From the NCBI GenBank assembly GCA_038325765.1, contig JBBQJI010000024.1:1-64000 (forward strand): 64,000 nucleotides of DNA, in the 5' to 3' direction. The DNA comes from Xiheibacterium sp038325765 (GTDB lineage Bacteria; Myxococcota_A; Polyangia; Nannocystales; Nannocystaceae). How positions within the stretch are numbered: position 1 is the first letter of the stretch; each line of letters starts with the position of its first letter. This document shows positions 56,896 through 64,000 of this stretch, in pieces. The position numbers were made by a program, and so were the translations under genes. The notes under the pieces are model-generated. The model was given only the letters and a program-made list of their open reading frames with translations, searched no databases and was not told where the DNA came from.

Positions 56896-59133
56896 CTAGG
56901 TCGGCTGCGGCAGCGCGACCGGCAGCGGCAGCGTGACCGCGTCGAAGACCGCGGGCACACCGGCGGCCCGCAGCGGCAGGCTGAAGAAGTAGCCCTGGCC
57001 GCGCAGGCAGCCCAGCCGCAGCAGCTGCTCGGCCTGGGCCCGGCTCTCGATGCCCTCGGCGATGACGTCGACGCCGAGCGCCTGGGCCAGACCGACGATG
57101 GTGCGGATCATCGCCGTACCCTGCTCGCTGCCGTCCAGCACGTCGACGAAGGCCTTGTCGATCTTGAGCCCGTCGACCGGGAATCGGTGAAGGTATGACA
57201 GCGACGAGTAGCCGGTGCCGAAGTCGTCGACCCAGATGCGCACGCCGGTGCTGCGCAGGGTCTCGAGGATGCGCAGCACCGTCTCGGCGTTGTCCATCAG
57301 CACGCTCTCGGTGAGCTCGAGCCGCAGACACGACGCTGGGATCGCGTTGCGCTCGAGAGCCGCCGCGATCTCCTCGAGCAGGCGCGGATCGGCGAGCTGG
57401 CGCCCCGACAGGTTGACGCTCATCGACAGCGTCGACAGCCCGGGCTGGGCTGCGCGCCAACGCGCGAGCTGGGCCACCGCCTCGTGGATCGCCCAGCGCC
57501 CGATCGGCAAGATGAGCCCGGTCTGCTCGGCGACGGGGATGAACTCGGACGGCGCCACCAGGCCCCGATGCGGGTGTCGCCAACGCGTGAGCGCTTCGAA
57601 GCCGGTCAGCGTCCCGGTCGCGAGATCGACGATCGGCTGGTAGTAGAGTTCGAACTCCTCGCGCTCGACCGCCTGACGCAGCGCGACCTCGAGCCGGAGA
57701 TGGGTGAGCGCGTCGATCCGCATCTTGGTCTCGAAGACCTCGTGCCGATCCTGCCCGCGCTCCTTGGCCTTGGTCGCCGCGGCACCGACGTCGCTGATCA
57801 CCTCGTCAGGGTCGTCGTAGCCGCGGGCGCTGGTGGTGAGCCCGATGCTCACCGTGGCGTAGACCGTCTGGTTGTCGACCTCGAACGGGTCGCGCACCGC
57901 GAGGCGGATGCGGTTGGCGATGTCGGTGCCTGTGTCGACGTCGTCGAGGTTCTCGAGCAGCACCGCGAATTTGTCGCCACCGAACCGCGCGACCACGTCG
58001 CCGGGGCGCACGCAGCCGCCGAGGCGCCGGGCGAGGATCGCCAGCAGGCTATCCGACGCCTGGTGGCCGATGCTGTCGGCCAACCAGCGAAAGCGGTCGA
58101 CGTCGACCATCAGGACCGTGAAGGCGTAGCTGGCGTCCTGCTTGCGCAGCTCGATCGCACGGACGAGCCGCTCCATGAACGGCTCGCGCCGCGGCAGGTT
58201 GGTCAGCGGATCCTGACGGCTCTCCTCGAGCAGCTTCTGCTCGCGCAGGCGGTAATCCGAGGTGTCGGTGAGCGAGCCGGCCATGCGCACCGGCCGGCCG
58301 GCGGTGTCGCGCTGGACCACACCGCGGCTGATGACCCAGCGATAGGTGCCGTCGCTCGCGCGCAGGCGGTGCTCGTTCTCGTGGAACGGCTTGTCGCCCG
58401 ACAGATGGGCGTCGATGTCCGCCCGCAGCGCCGGGAGATCGCCGGGGTGCACGCGCCCGAACCATTCATCCACCGAGTTCGACAGGTCGTCGATGCCGTA
58501 GCCGAGCAGCTCGCGCCAGCGTCGCGAGAAGTGCATCTCGCCGCCGTCGAGCAGCCACTCCCACACCCCGTCGTTGCTGCCGCGCACCGCCAGGGCGAAG
58601 CGCTCTTGGACCTCAGCGAGGGCGCGGCGCATGCGACCCCGATCGAGGGCGGCGTGGATACTGGCCTCGAGCAACGGCCCGGAGATCTCGGAGCGGAGCA
58701 CCACCGCGTCGGCGCCCTCGTGCGACAAGACGCTGCGCCTGGCCGTTCGTTGCTCGGGCTTGCCGCAGGTGTCGATCGCGACGATCGACACCGCTGGAAG
58801 CCGGCGGTCGCGGACCAGCCGCGTCCAGATCCGGCGATCCAAGCTGACCTCGATCAACAAGGCATCGTACTCGAGGCTGCCGAGGGCCTCGATCGCCAGC
58901 ACCTCGTCGGCGGCGTGGTCGCATTGGAACGGCGGATCGCAGACCTGCTCGAGCAGCTCGACGAAGGTCGCGTGCTCGCGGGTGCTGGCGCCGACGAACA
59001 GCACCTTCTGCACGCCAGCGCGCGGCGCCAACGGGGCGCGCGCCTGGACGAACTGGGTCGTGCGCGCCAGCGACATGGAGGTCATCTCCATCGTCGGGCG
59101 TCGGCCGACGGCGGTGTCGCCTTCGTCGTTCAT
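56896..59133 (-). CDS. PAS-GGDEF-EAL cyclic-di-GMP signalling protein
   Basis: 745 residues. A receiver-like but unconserved N-terminal domain (about 38-160), a PAS sensor (about 165-290, HPGDLPALRADIDAHLSGDK), a GGDEF domain (about 305-470) and an EAL domain (about 480-735). The GGDEF signature is FGGDKF (384-389), with Lys in place of the catalytic Glu, so cyclase activity is probably lost. The EAL domain keeps EALTR (Glu513), YYQPIVDL, ELTES and DDFGTGYSSLSYL, so it should hydrolyse cyclic-di-GMP. The ATG overlaps the hxsC stop (ATGA), making it the last gene of the hxsA-hxsC message. Confidence 0.93.
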   Translation of the reverse strand: MNDEGDTAVGRRPTMEMTSMSLARTTQFVQARAPLAPRAGVQKVLFVGASTREHATFVELLEQVCDPPFQCDHAADEVLAIEALGSLEYDALLIEVSLDRRIWTRLVRDRRLPAVSIVAIDTCGKPEQRTARRSVLSHEGADAVVLRSEISGPLLEASIHAALDRGRMRRALAEVQERFALAVRGSNDGVWEWLLDGGEMHFSRRWRELLGYGIDDLSNSVDEWFGRVHPGDLPALRADIDAHLSGDKPFHENEHRLRASDGTYRWVISRGVVQRDTAGRPVRMAGSLTDTSDYRLREQKLLEESRQDPLTNLPRREPFMERLVRAIELRKQDASYAFTVLMVDVDRFRWLADSIGHQASDSLLAILARRLGGCVRPGDVVARFGGDKFAVLLENLDDVDTGTDIANRIRLAVRDPFEVDNQTVYATVSIGLTTSARGYDDPDEVISDVGAAATKAKERGQDRHEVFETKMRIDALTHLRLEVALRQAVEREEFELYYQPIVDLATGTLTGFEALTRWRHPHRGLVAPSEFIPVAEQTGLILPIGRWAIHEAVAQLARWRAAQPGLSTLSMSVNLSGRQLADPRLLEEIAAALERNAIPASCLRLELTESVLMDNAETVLRILETLRSTGVRIWVDDFGTGYSSLSYLHRFPVDGLKIDKAFVDVLDGSEQGTAMIRTIVGLAQALGVDVIAEGIESRAQAEQLLRLGCLRGQGYFFSLPLRAAGVPAVFDAVTLPLPVALPQPT

Positions 59134-60185
59134 GCCGGCTCCTGGGCGACGGGCATGGCGACCGGCTGGAACTCGTCCCAACCGTGCCGGCGCAGGTAGT
59201 TGCCCCACACGCCCTCGCACACGGCCTCGTAGCGGCACGCGCTGCACTCGGGGCGCTTGTGGCGGGCGGCGTCGTCGAGATCGGCGCGACGGATCTGGAC
59301 CAGGCCACCGTCTTCGCCGGTGCGGCGCGCGGCGATACCGGCCTCGTCGAAGAGCCCGTGGGCGCCGGCGCTGGGCTCGAAGTGCACGTAGCGCTCGACG
59401 TAGCCGCGGTTGAAATCCGGCACCGCCGTGGTCGTGCACAGCGGGATATCGACCAGAAACGCCATGGGCCGGGGCTCGGGCACCGACTGCTCGGCGATGA
59501 ACGTCGCGAAGCCCGCGGCAATCTCGGTGTAGCGGGGAAAGATGTGCTCGAAGAAGGTGTTGGCGCGGCCGTTGGCCTGCATCACGTTGAACACCACCTG
59601 CTGGACGCCGCGCTCGCGCAAGAAGCGATAGATCGGGCCCAGATGCGGCAGGTTGCGGTTTGTGATGACGGTCGAGGTGTGCAGGCCGACGCCGTACCGG
59701 GCCAGCGACGCGACCACTTCGATGCCACCCACCGTCTGCTCGAAGCTGCCGGGCGTGCGCGTGAGGCCGTCGTGCAGGCGCTGCTCGTGGCCATGGATGG
59801 AGATGTAGGCCTTGGTGAGGCCGGCGGCCACGAGCCCCTTCGCGTAGCGCTCGTACGACAGCGCGCGACCGTTGGTCATGACGCTGATGGTCGGCACACC
59901 CGCAGAGCGGGCCATCTTGATCCACCGCGGCAGCGCGGGGTTGGTGGTCGGCTCGCCCGAGGTGAAGCAGACCTCCTCGAGATCGCGCTGGTGGTCGAGG
60001 ATCCACCGCACGGTGTCGTCGGTGGTCGCTGAGTTGGTCGTGTACCGACCTTCGCGATCCTCCTCCATGCAGAAGATGCAATTGTTGTTGCAGACCGCGC
60101 CCGTCAGGACGTGGACACGCTCGCGCCGGGTCTCGATGCGCTGCTCGATGCGTCCGCCGCCGTGCATGCGCGGTCTACTCCTCAC
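59130..60185 (-). CDS. hxsC: His-Xaa-Ser system radical SAM maturase HxsC
   Basis: 351 residues from a GTG at 60185 that overlaps the hxsA stop; ATG at codon 7 is an alternative. The radical SAM motif is CNNNCIFC (Cys32/36/39). A SPASM-like ending carries further Cys residues (CSACRYEAVCEGVWGNY, Cys314/317/323) for extra iron-sulfur binding. One of two radical SAM enzymes of the Hxs system, it is thought to modify the His-Xaa-Ser repeats of HxsA. The chemistry is unknown. Its direct coupling to the precursor supports the pairing. Confidence 0.9.
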   Translation of the reverse strand: MRSRPRMHGGGRIEQRIETRRERVHVLTGAVCNNNCIFCMEEDREGRYTTNSATTDDTVRWILDHQRDLEEVCFTSGEPTTNPALPRWIKMARSAGVPTISVMTNGRALSYERYAKGLVAAGLTKAYISIHGHEQRLHDGLTRTPGSFEQTVGGIEVVASLARYGVGLHTSTVITNRNLPHLGPIYRFLRERGVQQVVFNVMQANGRANTFFEHIFPRYTEIAAGFATFIAEQSVPEPRPMAFLVDIPLCTTTAVPDFNRGYVERYVHFEPSAGAHGLFDEAGIAARRTGEDGGLVQIRRADLDDAARHKRPECSACRYEAVCEGVWGNYLRRHGWDEFQPVAMPVAQEPA

Positions 60186-60463
60186 CAGCTGCCGTGGCTG
60201 CCGTGGCTGCCGTGGCTGCCGTGGCTGCCGTGACTGCCGTGGCTGCCGTGGCTGCCGTGGCTGCCGTGGCTACAGTGAGTCGGCGCCGCCATGGGATTGC
60301 CACCGCCGTTCTCCGGGAGACCCTCGTCGGCGCCAGCACGGGCGCGGGCAGAAATCTCGCGCTGCTCGGCGCCGAGCTGACCCGCGGGCGCGCGCACGTA
60401 CGACGGGATCGGTTCGTCCGCGTCATCGGCTTCGGAGACCTCGGGATCGTCGTCGTCAGCCAT
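60182..60463 (-). CDS. hxsA: His-Xaa-Ser repeat precursor HxsA
   Basis: 93 residues. The leader (about 1-60) is acidic, beginning MADDDDPEVSEADDADEPIP, and contains a Gly-rich hinge (NGGGNPMAAP). The core at the C-terminus is Thr-HCS, nine perfect HGS triplets, then a terminal Trp. This is the expected architecture of HxsA, the substrate of HxsB/HxsC: a ribosomal peptide whose His/Ser repeats are modified after translation. The start has GAAGGG as a ribosome site and an extended -10 (TGGTATGAT) upstream. No transporter or protease is adjacent. The first Xaa being Cys is a deviation that could be a cross-link or metal site. Confidence 0.92.
   Translation of the reverse strand: MADDDDPEVSEADDADEPIPSYVRAPAGQLGAEQREISARARAGADEGLPENGGGNPMAAPTHCSHGSHGSHGSHGSHGSHGSHGSHGSHGSW
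60188..60277. repeat. 9-bp tandem repeat encoding the HxsA core
   Basis: Ten copies of GCTGCCGTG (plus strand), nearly perfect; one has ACT for GCT (synonymous Ser) and the last has ACA for GCC (Cys for Gly). The high identity implies recent expansion or continued copy-number change of the peptide core. Confidence 0.95.
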
Positions 60464-60779
60464 GGGCGTTCCAGCCCTTCATCATACCAGGCTTGCAAAC
60501 GCGCACGCATCCGGTGTGTGCGCACGTGAAGCTCGCGTACGGCAGGGCGGAAGCGCGCCCGCGGGTTCGTGTGCGTGGGGCCTGGCGCCAACGCGGCGAG
60601 ACGCATGTGGGACGCATGTGGGACGCACGCGAACGATGCATGCCGGGCTACGTACTTCGTGCAGCCCTCTCGAAAGCGGCGGGCAACCGCGTGGAGCCGA
60701 GCGCGTCGGGCGCGGCCGACCCGCGCGATGCGAGAAGGGGGCGGCAGCCCACGGCCGCGACGCGATGAGGACATCGATC
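60464..60779 (-). promoter_or_regulatory. hxsA promoter region in the 316-bp gap
   Basis: The gap between the hxsB stop and the hxsA start is the only long break in the cluster. Near hxsA, minus-strand TATGAT (60486-60481) preceded by TGG makes an extended -10, giving a short leader with a GAAGGG ribosome site. Further up, ACGCATGTGGG is repeated directly at 60601-60611 and 60612-60622, followed by ACGCACG, a possible activator or repressor site one helical turn apart. No gene was seen in it; minus-strand frames there are Arg/His/Cys-rich noise. Confidence 0.45.
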
Positions 60780-62312
60780 TCAGGGCGCCGGCGTGTCCTG
60801 CAAGAAATGCTCGCGGGCGCGAATCGTCGTCCAGCGCCGGAGGATCTCGAGCGTGGGTGCGTCGGCCGTGGCGAGCTTCTCGAAGAGAATGTCCTGGATG
60901 CCCTTGTGAACCGCGCACATCGAGCTCTCGCGCATGCGGCCCATCATGGTGCCGAGCGTCTTGTGGTTGTGCTCGGGCTGGGTGCCGCAGTAGGGCACGT
61001 ACGGGCAATCCACGCAGTCGGGCTGGCCCTCGAGGTTCGACGCGATCGCCATCGCGCGGATCGTCGGGTGGGCGACGATGTCGCGATATCGCCCGGTGTG
61101 GACGTCGCCGATCACGAACGTCGGATCGCCCGCGGCCCCCAACATGCGGCCCTCGTCGGAGCTGTAGATGGTCCCGTCGTAGTTGTACGCGAGCTGGCCG
61201 ATGCCGGCGCCGCCGGGACTGCGGATGTCGAGGAAGTTGGGATCGTCGCCGGTGAGGATCTTGGTGAGGAAGATCGCCGCGTAGCGCTCCAGGATCTCCA
61301 CGCCCTGACGGTTGAGCTCGATGATGTAATCGAGGGCGTTGCGGTAGTACGCGAGGTAGTCCTCGCGGGGGTACTCGACGATGCGGCGGGTCTTCTCGGC
61401 GAAGCCGAACGGATCGACCGGCCGTAGGAAGAGCGCGCGGCAACCGAGCGCGACGTAGGTGTCGACGACCTCGCGCCAGCGCTCGAGGGTCTCGCGCGTG
61501 GTCGTGAGCAGGGCTTCGACGTGGTAGAGCGTGGGATCGAGCCCGGCCTCGCGATAGGCTTCGTTGATGCGGGCGATCCACGGCAGCGCCGCGTCGTAGG
61601 CGGACAGCGTCGGCAGCTTGCGCTGCTTGTCGTGCAGCGCCTTGGGCCCGTCGATGCTGGTGCACAGCTGCACGCGGTGGGCGAGCAGCCACTGCAGCTT
61701 GGTCTCGTCCATCAGCGACAGGTTGCTGACCATCGTGAATTCGAGCTGTTTGCCCAAGCCGCGGTTGCGCTCGGTCGCGTAGGCGACGATGTGCTGCACC
61801 ACGGGGAAGTTCACCAGCGGCTCGCCGCCCTGGAACTCGATGGTGACGTGGGGGCTCGTCGTGCGCAGGATCATGTCGACCGTGCGCTCGGCGGTCTCGA
61901 TCGTCATGTCCGTGTGCACCGCGTCGAGGTCGGCCCGCGACGCATGGCAGTACACGCAGGTCTCGTTGCAGCGCAGCGTCACCACCACGATGTGCAAGTT
62001 GGGCCCCGAGTGGATGAAGCGCTTGCGCCGGCGGTAGCCGAGGGCGGCGCGGCGGGCATCGAAGTGCGCGCGCACGAGGTTGCGATCGACCAGGCGCTGG
62101 TGCAGCGCGCTGCTCGGGTCGACGCGGCCCTGGGCATAGGCGCTGTACTCGGCGGCCTCGAGCACGATCCACTCGCCCTCGATGCTGGTGACGACGACGC
62201 GCCCGCCGATTGGGCCGTCGATCGGGCCGCCGATCGGGCGGAAGCGATGGAACGCAGCGTAGCCGCCGGTCTCGATCGGGGTGTCGGTCTCTGCGTCTGG
62301 GGCAGTGGTCAT
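60780..62312 (-). CDS. hxsB: His-Xaa-Ser system radical SAM maturase HxsB
   Basis: 510 residues. An N-terminal region of about 100 residues (GRVVVTSIEGEWIVLEAAEY) looks like a peptide-recognition (PqqD-like) segment. The radical SAM core has CNETCVYCH (Cys115/119/122) and IEFQGGEPLVNF. The C-terminal SPASM-type region carries PDCVDCPYVPYCGTQPEHNH and a final Cys in SSMCAVHKG. HxsB acts with HxsC on HxsA. The ATG overlaps the stop of the small upstream gene. Short repeats in the N-terminus (PIGGPIDGPIGG) are of no clear meaning. Confidence 0.92.
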   Translation of the reverse strand: MTTAPDAETDTPIETGGYAAFHRFRPIGGPIDGPIGGRVVVTSIEGEWIVLEAAEYSAYAQGRVDPSSALHQRLVDRNLVRAHFDARRAALGYRRRKRFIHSGPNLHIVVVTLRCNETCVYCHASRADLDAVHTDMTIETAERTVDMILRTTSPHVTIEFQGGEPLVNFPVVQHIVAYATERNRGLGKQLEFTMVSNLSLMDETKLQWLLAHRVQLCTSIDGPKALHDKQRKLPTLSAYDAALPWIARINEAYREAGLDPTLYHVEALLTTTRETLERWREVVDTYVALGCRALFLRPVDPFGFAEKTRRIVEYPREDYLAYYRNALDYIIELNRQGVEILERYAAIFLTKILTGDDPNFLDIRSPGGAGIGQLAYNYDGTIYSSDEGRMLGAAGDPTFVIGDVHTGRYRDIVAHPTIRAMAIASNLEGQPDCVDCPYVPYCGTQPEHNHKTLGTMMGRMRESSMCAVHKGIQDILFEKLATADAPTLEILRRWTTIRAREHFLQDTPAP

Positions 62313-62533
62313 CGGTCGGGACCGCCTTGCTCGATGGTGAGTCCGAGGGCGAAGTTGCCGAGCTCGAGGGCGACTCGGCGGCTGCGCGCCTCAGTCTTGG
62401 CGGTGACCTCGACGACGAAGTAGTCGCCGTCCTCGCTGCGATCGAAGCGCGTGCTGGCGAGTGCGGCGAAGCGGCCCAGCGCGGCGTCGATCGCCGTGCC
62501 GGCGTACACCTCGCGGTGGAAGCGGAGGATCAT
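62309..62533 (-). CDS. Small HxsD-like protein of the Hxs cluster
   Basis: 74 residues: FHREVYAGTAIDAALGRFAA, then LASTRFDRSEDGDYFVVEVT and LELGNFALGLTIEQ. The pattern (hydrophobic Y, helix, F, charged turn, V.V strand, then a helix ending in N-ALG-T) resembles the first half of HxsD, so it may be a shortened relative. It overlaps both neighbours by 4 bp (ATGA). It could act as an escort or recognition subunit for HxsB. Not recognised with certainty. Confidence 0.7.
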   Translation of the reverse strand: MILRFHREVYAGTAIDAALGRFAALASTRFDRSEDGDYFVVEVTAKTEARSRRVALELGNFALGLTIEQGGPDR

Positions 62534-63042
62534 GCGCCGCCTTGCTCCTCGCCACCCTCTGGGCCGGGCTCACTGCCGGCGGGCTTGGGCTTGCGGTACT
62601 TGTCCTCCCACGACTGGGCGATGCCGAGCGGGTCGTCGAAGGGCTCGTCGCTGAAGTCGAACGCCTCGAGATCGTCGAGCGACGGCGGGCCCATCGCGGC
62701 GCCGAAGGCCTGCATCGTCACCGACTCGATGAGCCCGCGGTTCTGGCGGGTGATCTCGCGGCGCCACGCCGAGGCGAGCAGCTCGTTCGCGAACTCGCCG
62801 ACCAACGCCCGCAGCCCCTGCGCCCCGCCGTGGATCCCGGCGGGATCCTTCGCGGTGAGCACGACCCGGAGATCTTCGCCGTCGCGATCGACGAGCACGT
62901 AGCAGCGGGCGATGAAGCAGTACGCAGCCGCGTAGACGGCGGGCAGTGGATAGACCGCGCCGGGCACGGTGAGGGTCACCGCGGCTTCGCCGATGTCGGC
63001 CTCGACGCGGCCAGGGGGCATACCCAGGAGGCTTTCGCTCAT
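62530..63042 (-). CDS. hxsD: His-Xaa-Ser system protein HxsD
   Basis: 170 residues. The HxsD region is VTLTVPGAVYPLPAVYAAAY, then CFIARCYVLVDRDGEDLRVV and LVGEFANELLASAWRREITR, then QNRGLIESVTMQAFGAA, which follows the family pattern of an AAY.F..R helix, an EF.NELL helix and a final AF. A Pro/Gly/Glu-rich tail extends beyond the usual length. HxsD has no assigned activity; a structural or substrate-binding part of the maturase complex is likely. Coupled by ATGA overlaps to the gene on either side. Confidence 0.82.
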   Translation of the reverse strand: MSESLLGMPPGRVEADIGEAAVTLTVPGAVYPLPAVYAAAYCFIARCYVLVDRDGEDLRVVLTAKDPAGIHGGAQGLRALVGEFANELLASAWRREITRQNRGLIESVTMQAFGAAMGPPSLDDLEAFDFSDEPFDDPLGIAQSWEDKYRKPKPAGSEPGPEGGEEQGGA

Positions 63043-64000
63043 GCAGGACTCCAGCGGTAGCGTAGCAGCCACTGATTGCTCGTGTCTGGCCCGACGTCGC
63101 GACGCTCGAGCAGCGCGAGGCCGGGCCAGACACGCAGGATCACGGCGTGGGCTCGGGCCGCATCGTGATTGCGCAGGTGCAGCCACGTGGCGTCCGAACG
63201 ACGGGCTGCGCGCTGCTGACGCGGCGTTCGGGCGAGGCCGAACGGCACGTCGTCGGCGATCCACAGCGTGCCGCCCGGACGCAGCCGCCGACAGATTGCC
63301 GCGACGACGCGCTCGGGCGCGCGCAGATGGTTCCACGCGTGGGCGATCACCGCGTGATCGAAGCTGCCCTCGGGCAGGGTCGGCAGCACGTCCTCGGCGT
63401 CGCCGAGCAGCAGCATCACGGGCGGCTCGTCCGCGGCGTGATCCCGGCGCGCGGCGGCGGCCAGCCGCGCGCGCAGCCGATCGAGGGCCGCAGCGTCGGG
63501 ATCGATCCCGACAAAGCGCACCCTGCCCGCGTCGATGGCCGGCTGCCACAGGGCCGCGAGCCGGCCATCGCCGCAGCCGATCTCGAGCACGTCGCCGTGC
63601 ACCTGGGCAAGCGCATCGCGCAGCCGCTGCTCGTCGCGGTCGAACACCGGCTCGAGCTCGGCCTCGAACAGTCCGGTGCACGTGTCGCGCTCGGGGCACG
63701 GCCGGCACTGCTCGGCGCGCCGCAGCTTGACCAGATCACGGGCGAAGTCGTCGGGCGCGGGCTTGCGCGAGGCGTCGAGGTAGACCTGACCGGCGGCGTG
63801 CTTGATGTGCCCCAGCGTGTCGTCGTCGAAGTCGCGGGTGTCGGAGCGGTAGCGGGCGAGCTTGCCGTCGTGGCGCACGAACAGGTGGCGGGCGCGCTCG
63901 AAGGGCGCGGTGCCCTGCGCCATCACCGGACACATCGCCGACGGCGGCGCCGCGGTGACGCCCTCGAGCACCCAGTCGAACGCGTTGCTGCGGGCACCGA
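63039..64000 (-). CDS. SAM-dependent methyltransferase with a radical-SAM/SPASM-like N-terminal part (partial)
   Basis: At least 319 residues; the frame is open to the right edge, so the start is outside the window. The last ~190 residues are a class I methyltransferase: VLEIGCGDGRLAALW (motif I), GIDPDAAALDRL, FDHAVIAHAWNHLRAPERVV and GGTLWIADDVPFG. Before it, NAFDWVLEGVTA, RHLFVRHDGKLARYRS and CRPCPERDTCTGLFE look like the tail of a radical SAM protein with a CxxCxxxxxC cluster. A GTG at 63971 could start a shorter form. Its TGA overlaps the hxsD ATG, so it belongs to the Hxs operon and may methylate the peptide. Confidence 0.8.
   Translation of the reverse strand, partial: GARSNAFDWVLEGVTAAPPSAMCPVMAQGTAPFERARHLFVRHDGKLARYRSDTRDFDDDTLGHIKHAAGQVYLDASRKPAPDDFARDLVKLRRAEQCRPCPERDTCTGLFEAELEPVFDRDEQRLRDALAQVHGDVLEIGCGDGRLAALWQPAIDAGRVRFVGIDPDAAALDRLRARLAAAARRDHAADEPPVMLLLGDAEDVLPTLPEGSFDHAVIAHAWNHLRAPERVVAAICRRLRPGGTLWIADDVPFGLARTPRQQRAARRSDATWLHLRNHDAARAHAVILRVWPGLALLERRDVGPDTSNQWLLRYRWSPA

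Noticed and set aside
60188..60277. Possible non-coding minisatellite
   Set aside because: The 9-bp unit is in frame in hxsA, encodes the expected His-Gly-Ser core and is flanked by the cognate maturases.
60175..62172. A 665-codon minus-strand frame across hxsB and hxsA
   Set aside because: It is the alternative frame of hxsB; the Ala/Thr run at its end is the hxsA repeat read out of frame.

Overview
The window is a GC-rich (roughly 70% by eye), densely packed chromosomal segment from a myxobacterium. The family is inferred, not shown. Nannocystaceae-like bacteria fit best because of: paired DUF1592/DUF1552 proteins; lipoproteins with long Ser/Thr/Gly/Asp linkers; a fibro-slime lipoprotein; an MXAN_5187-type protein; an AgmX-like protein; a giant Ser/Thr kinase with ATPase and TPR-like parts; and a TIGR02270/DUF2169/DUF6484/DUF4150 type VI secretion (T6SS) accessory set. 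No rRNA, tRNA or CRISPR was recognised.

Layout. 1-6150: an 80-bp tandem repeat, an ECF sigma factor and a TetR regulator that share an operator motif, a YgiQ-type radical SAM protein and an M49-type peptidase lipoprotein. 6250-20290: two T6SS accessory modules. The first (6845-9116) is partial: a ketoacyl-synthase-like remnant, a shortened PAAR-like DUF4150 protein, a candidate nuclease effector, a candidate immunity protein and an SMI1-type remnant. The second (13326-20289) has a candidate nuclease effector, a DUF3396 immunity protein and a partner on the plus strand, facing DUF4150, ketoacyl-synthase-like, DUF2169, TIGR02270 and DUF6484 genes on the minus strand. Between them lie a lipoprotein, a decayed defence island (methylase-like, reverse-transcriptase-like and Uma2 remnants) and alkB.

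20400-32300: an accessory region with CcdAB and VapBC toxin-antitoxin pairs, a GFA protein, a divergent methyltransferase/glycosyltransferase pair, several gene remnants, and an intact polysaccharide pair (Wzc-like tyrosine kinase and O-antigen-ligase/polymerase-like protein). 32300-47730: a carrier-protein/acyl-adenylate/acyltransferase fusion, the giant kinase with a coupled hydrolase, the DUF1592/DUF1552 pair, an ArsR-type regulator and selA. 47760-56870: a diverged inverted copy of the left-end repeat, a fibro-slime lipoprotein, FHA and ComEC-like genes, an MXAN_5187-type gene coupled to peptide deformylase, and two large Pro/Ala-rich envelope proteins.

56896-64000 (minus strand) is the most interesting region: a His-Xaa-Ser (Hxs) radical-SAM peptide-modification system. 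A methyltransferase-containing protein that runs off the right edge, HxsD, a small HxsD-like protein and HxsB form one chain with 4-nt stop/start overlaps. After a 316-bp gap come HxsA (a 93-residue precursor ending in HCS, nine HGS triplets and Trp), HxsC and a PAS-GGDEF-EAL protein, again with 4-nt overlaps. The system family is known from comparative genomics but its product is not. The coupling to a cyclic-di-GMP enzyme and to a methyltransferase is the part most likely to be new.

Two window-wide patterns stand out. Six genes have a TAnnnT hexamer 7-10 bp before the start codon, which suggests leaderless transcripts. Three places show 5'-truncated genes joined head to head, which suggests past deletions or rearrangements.
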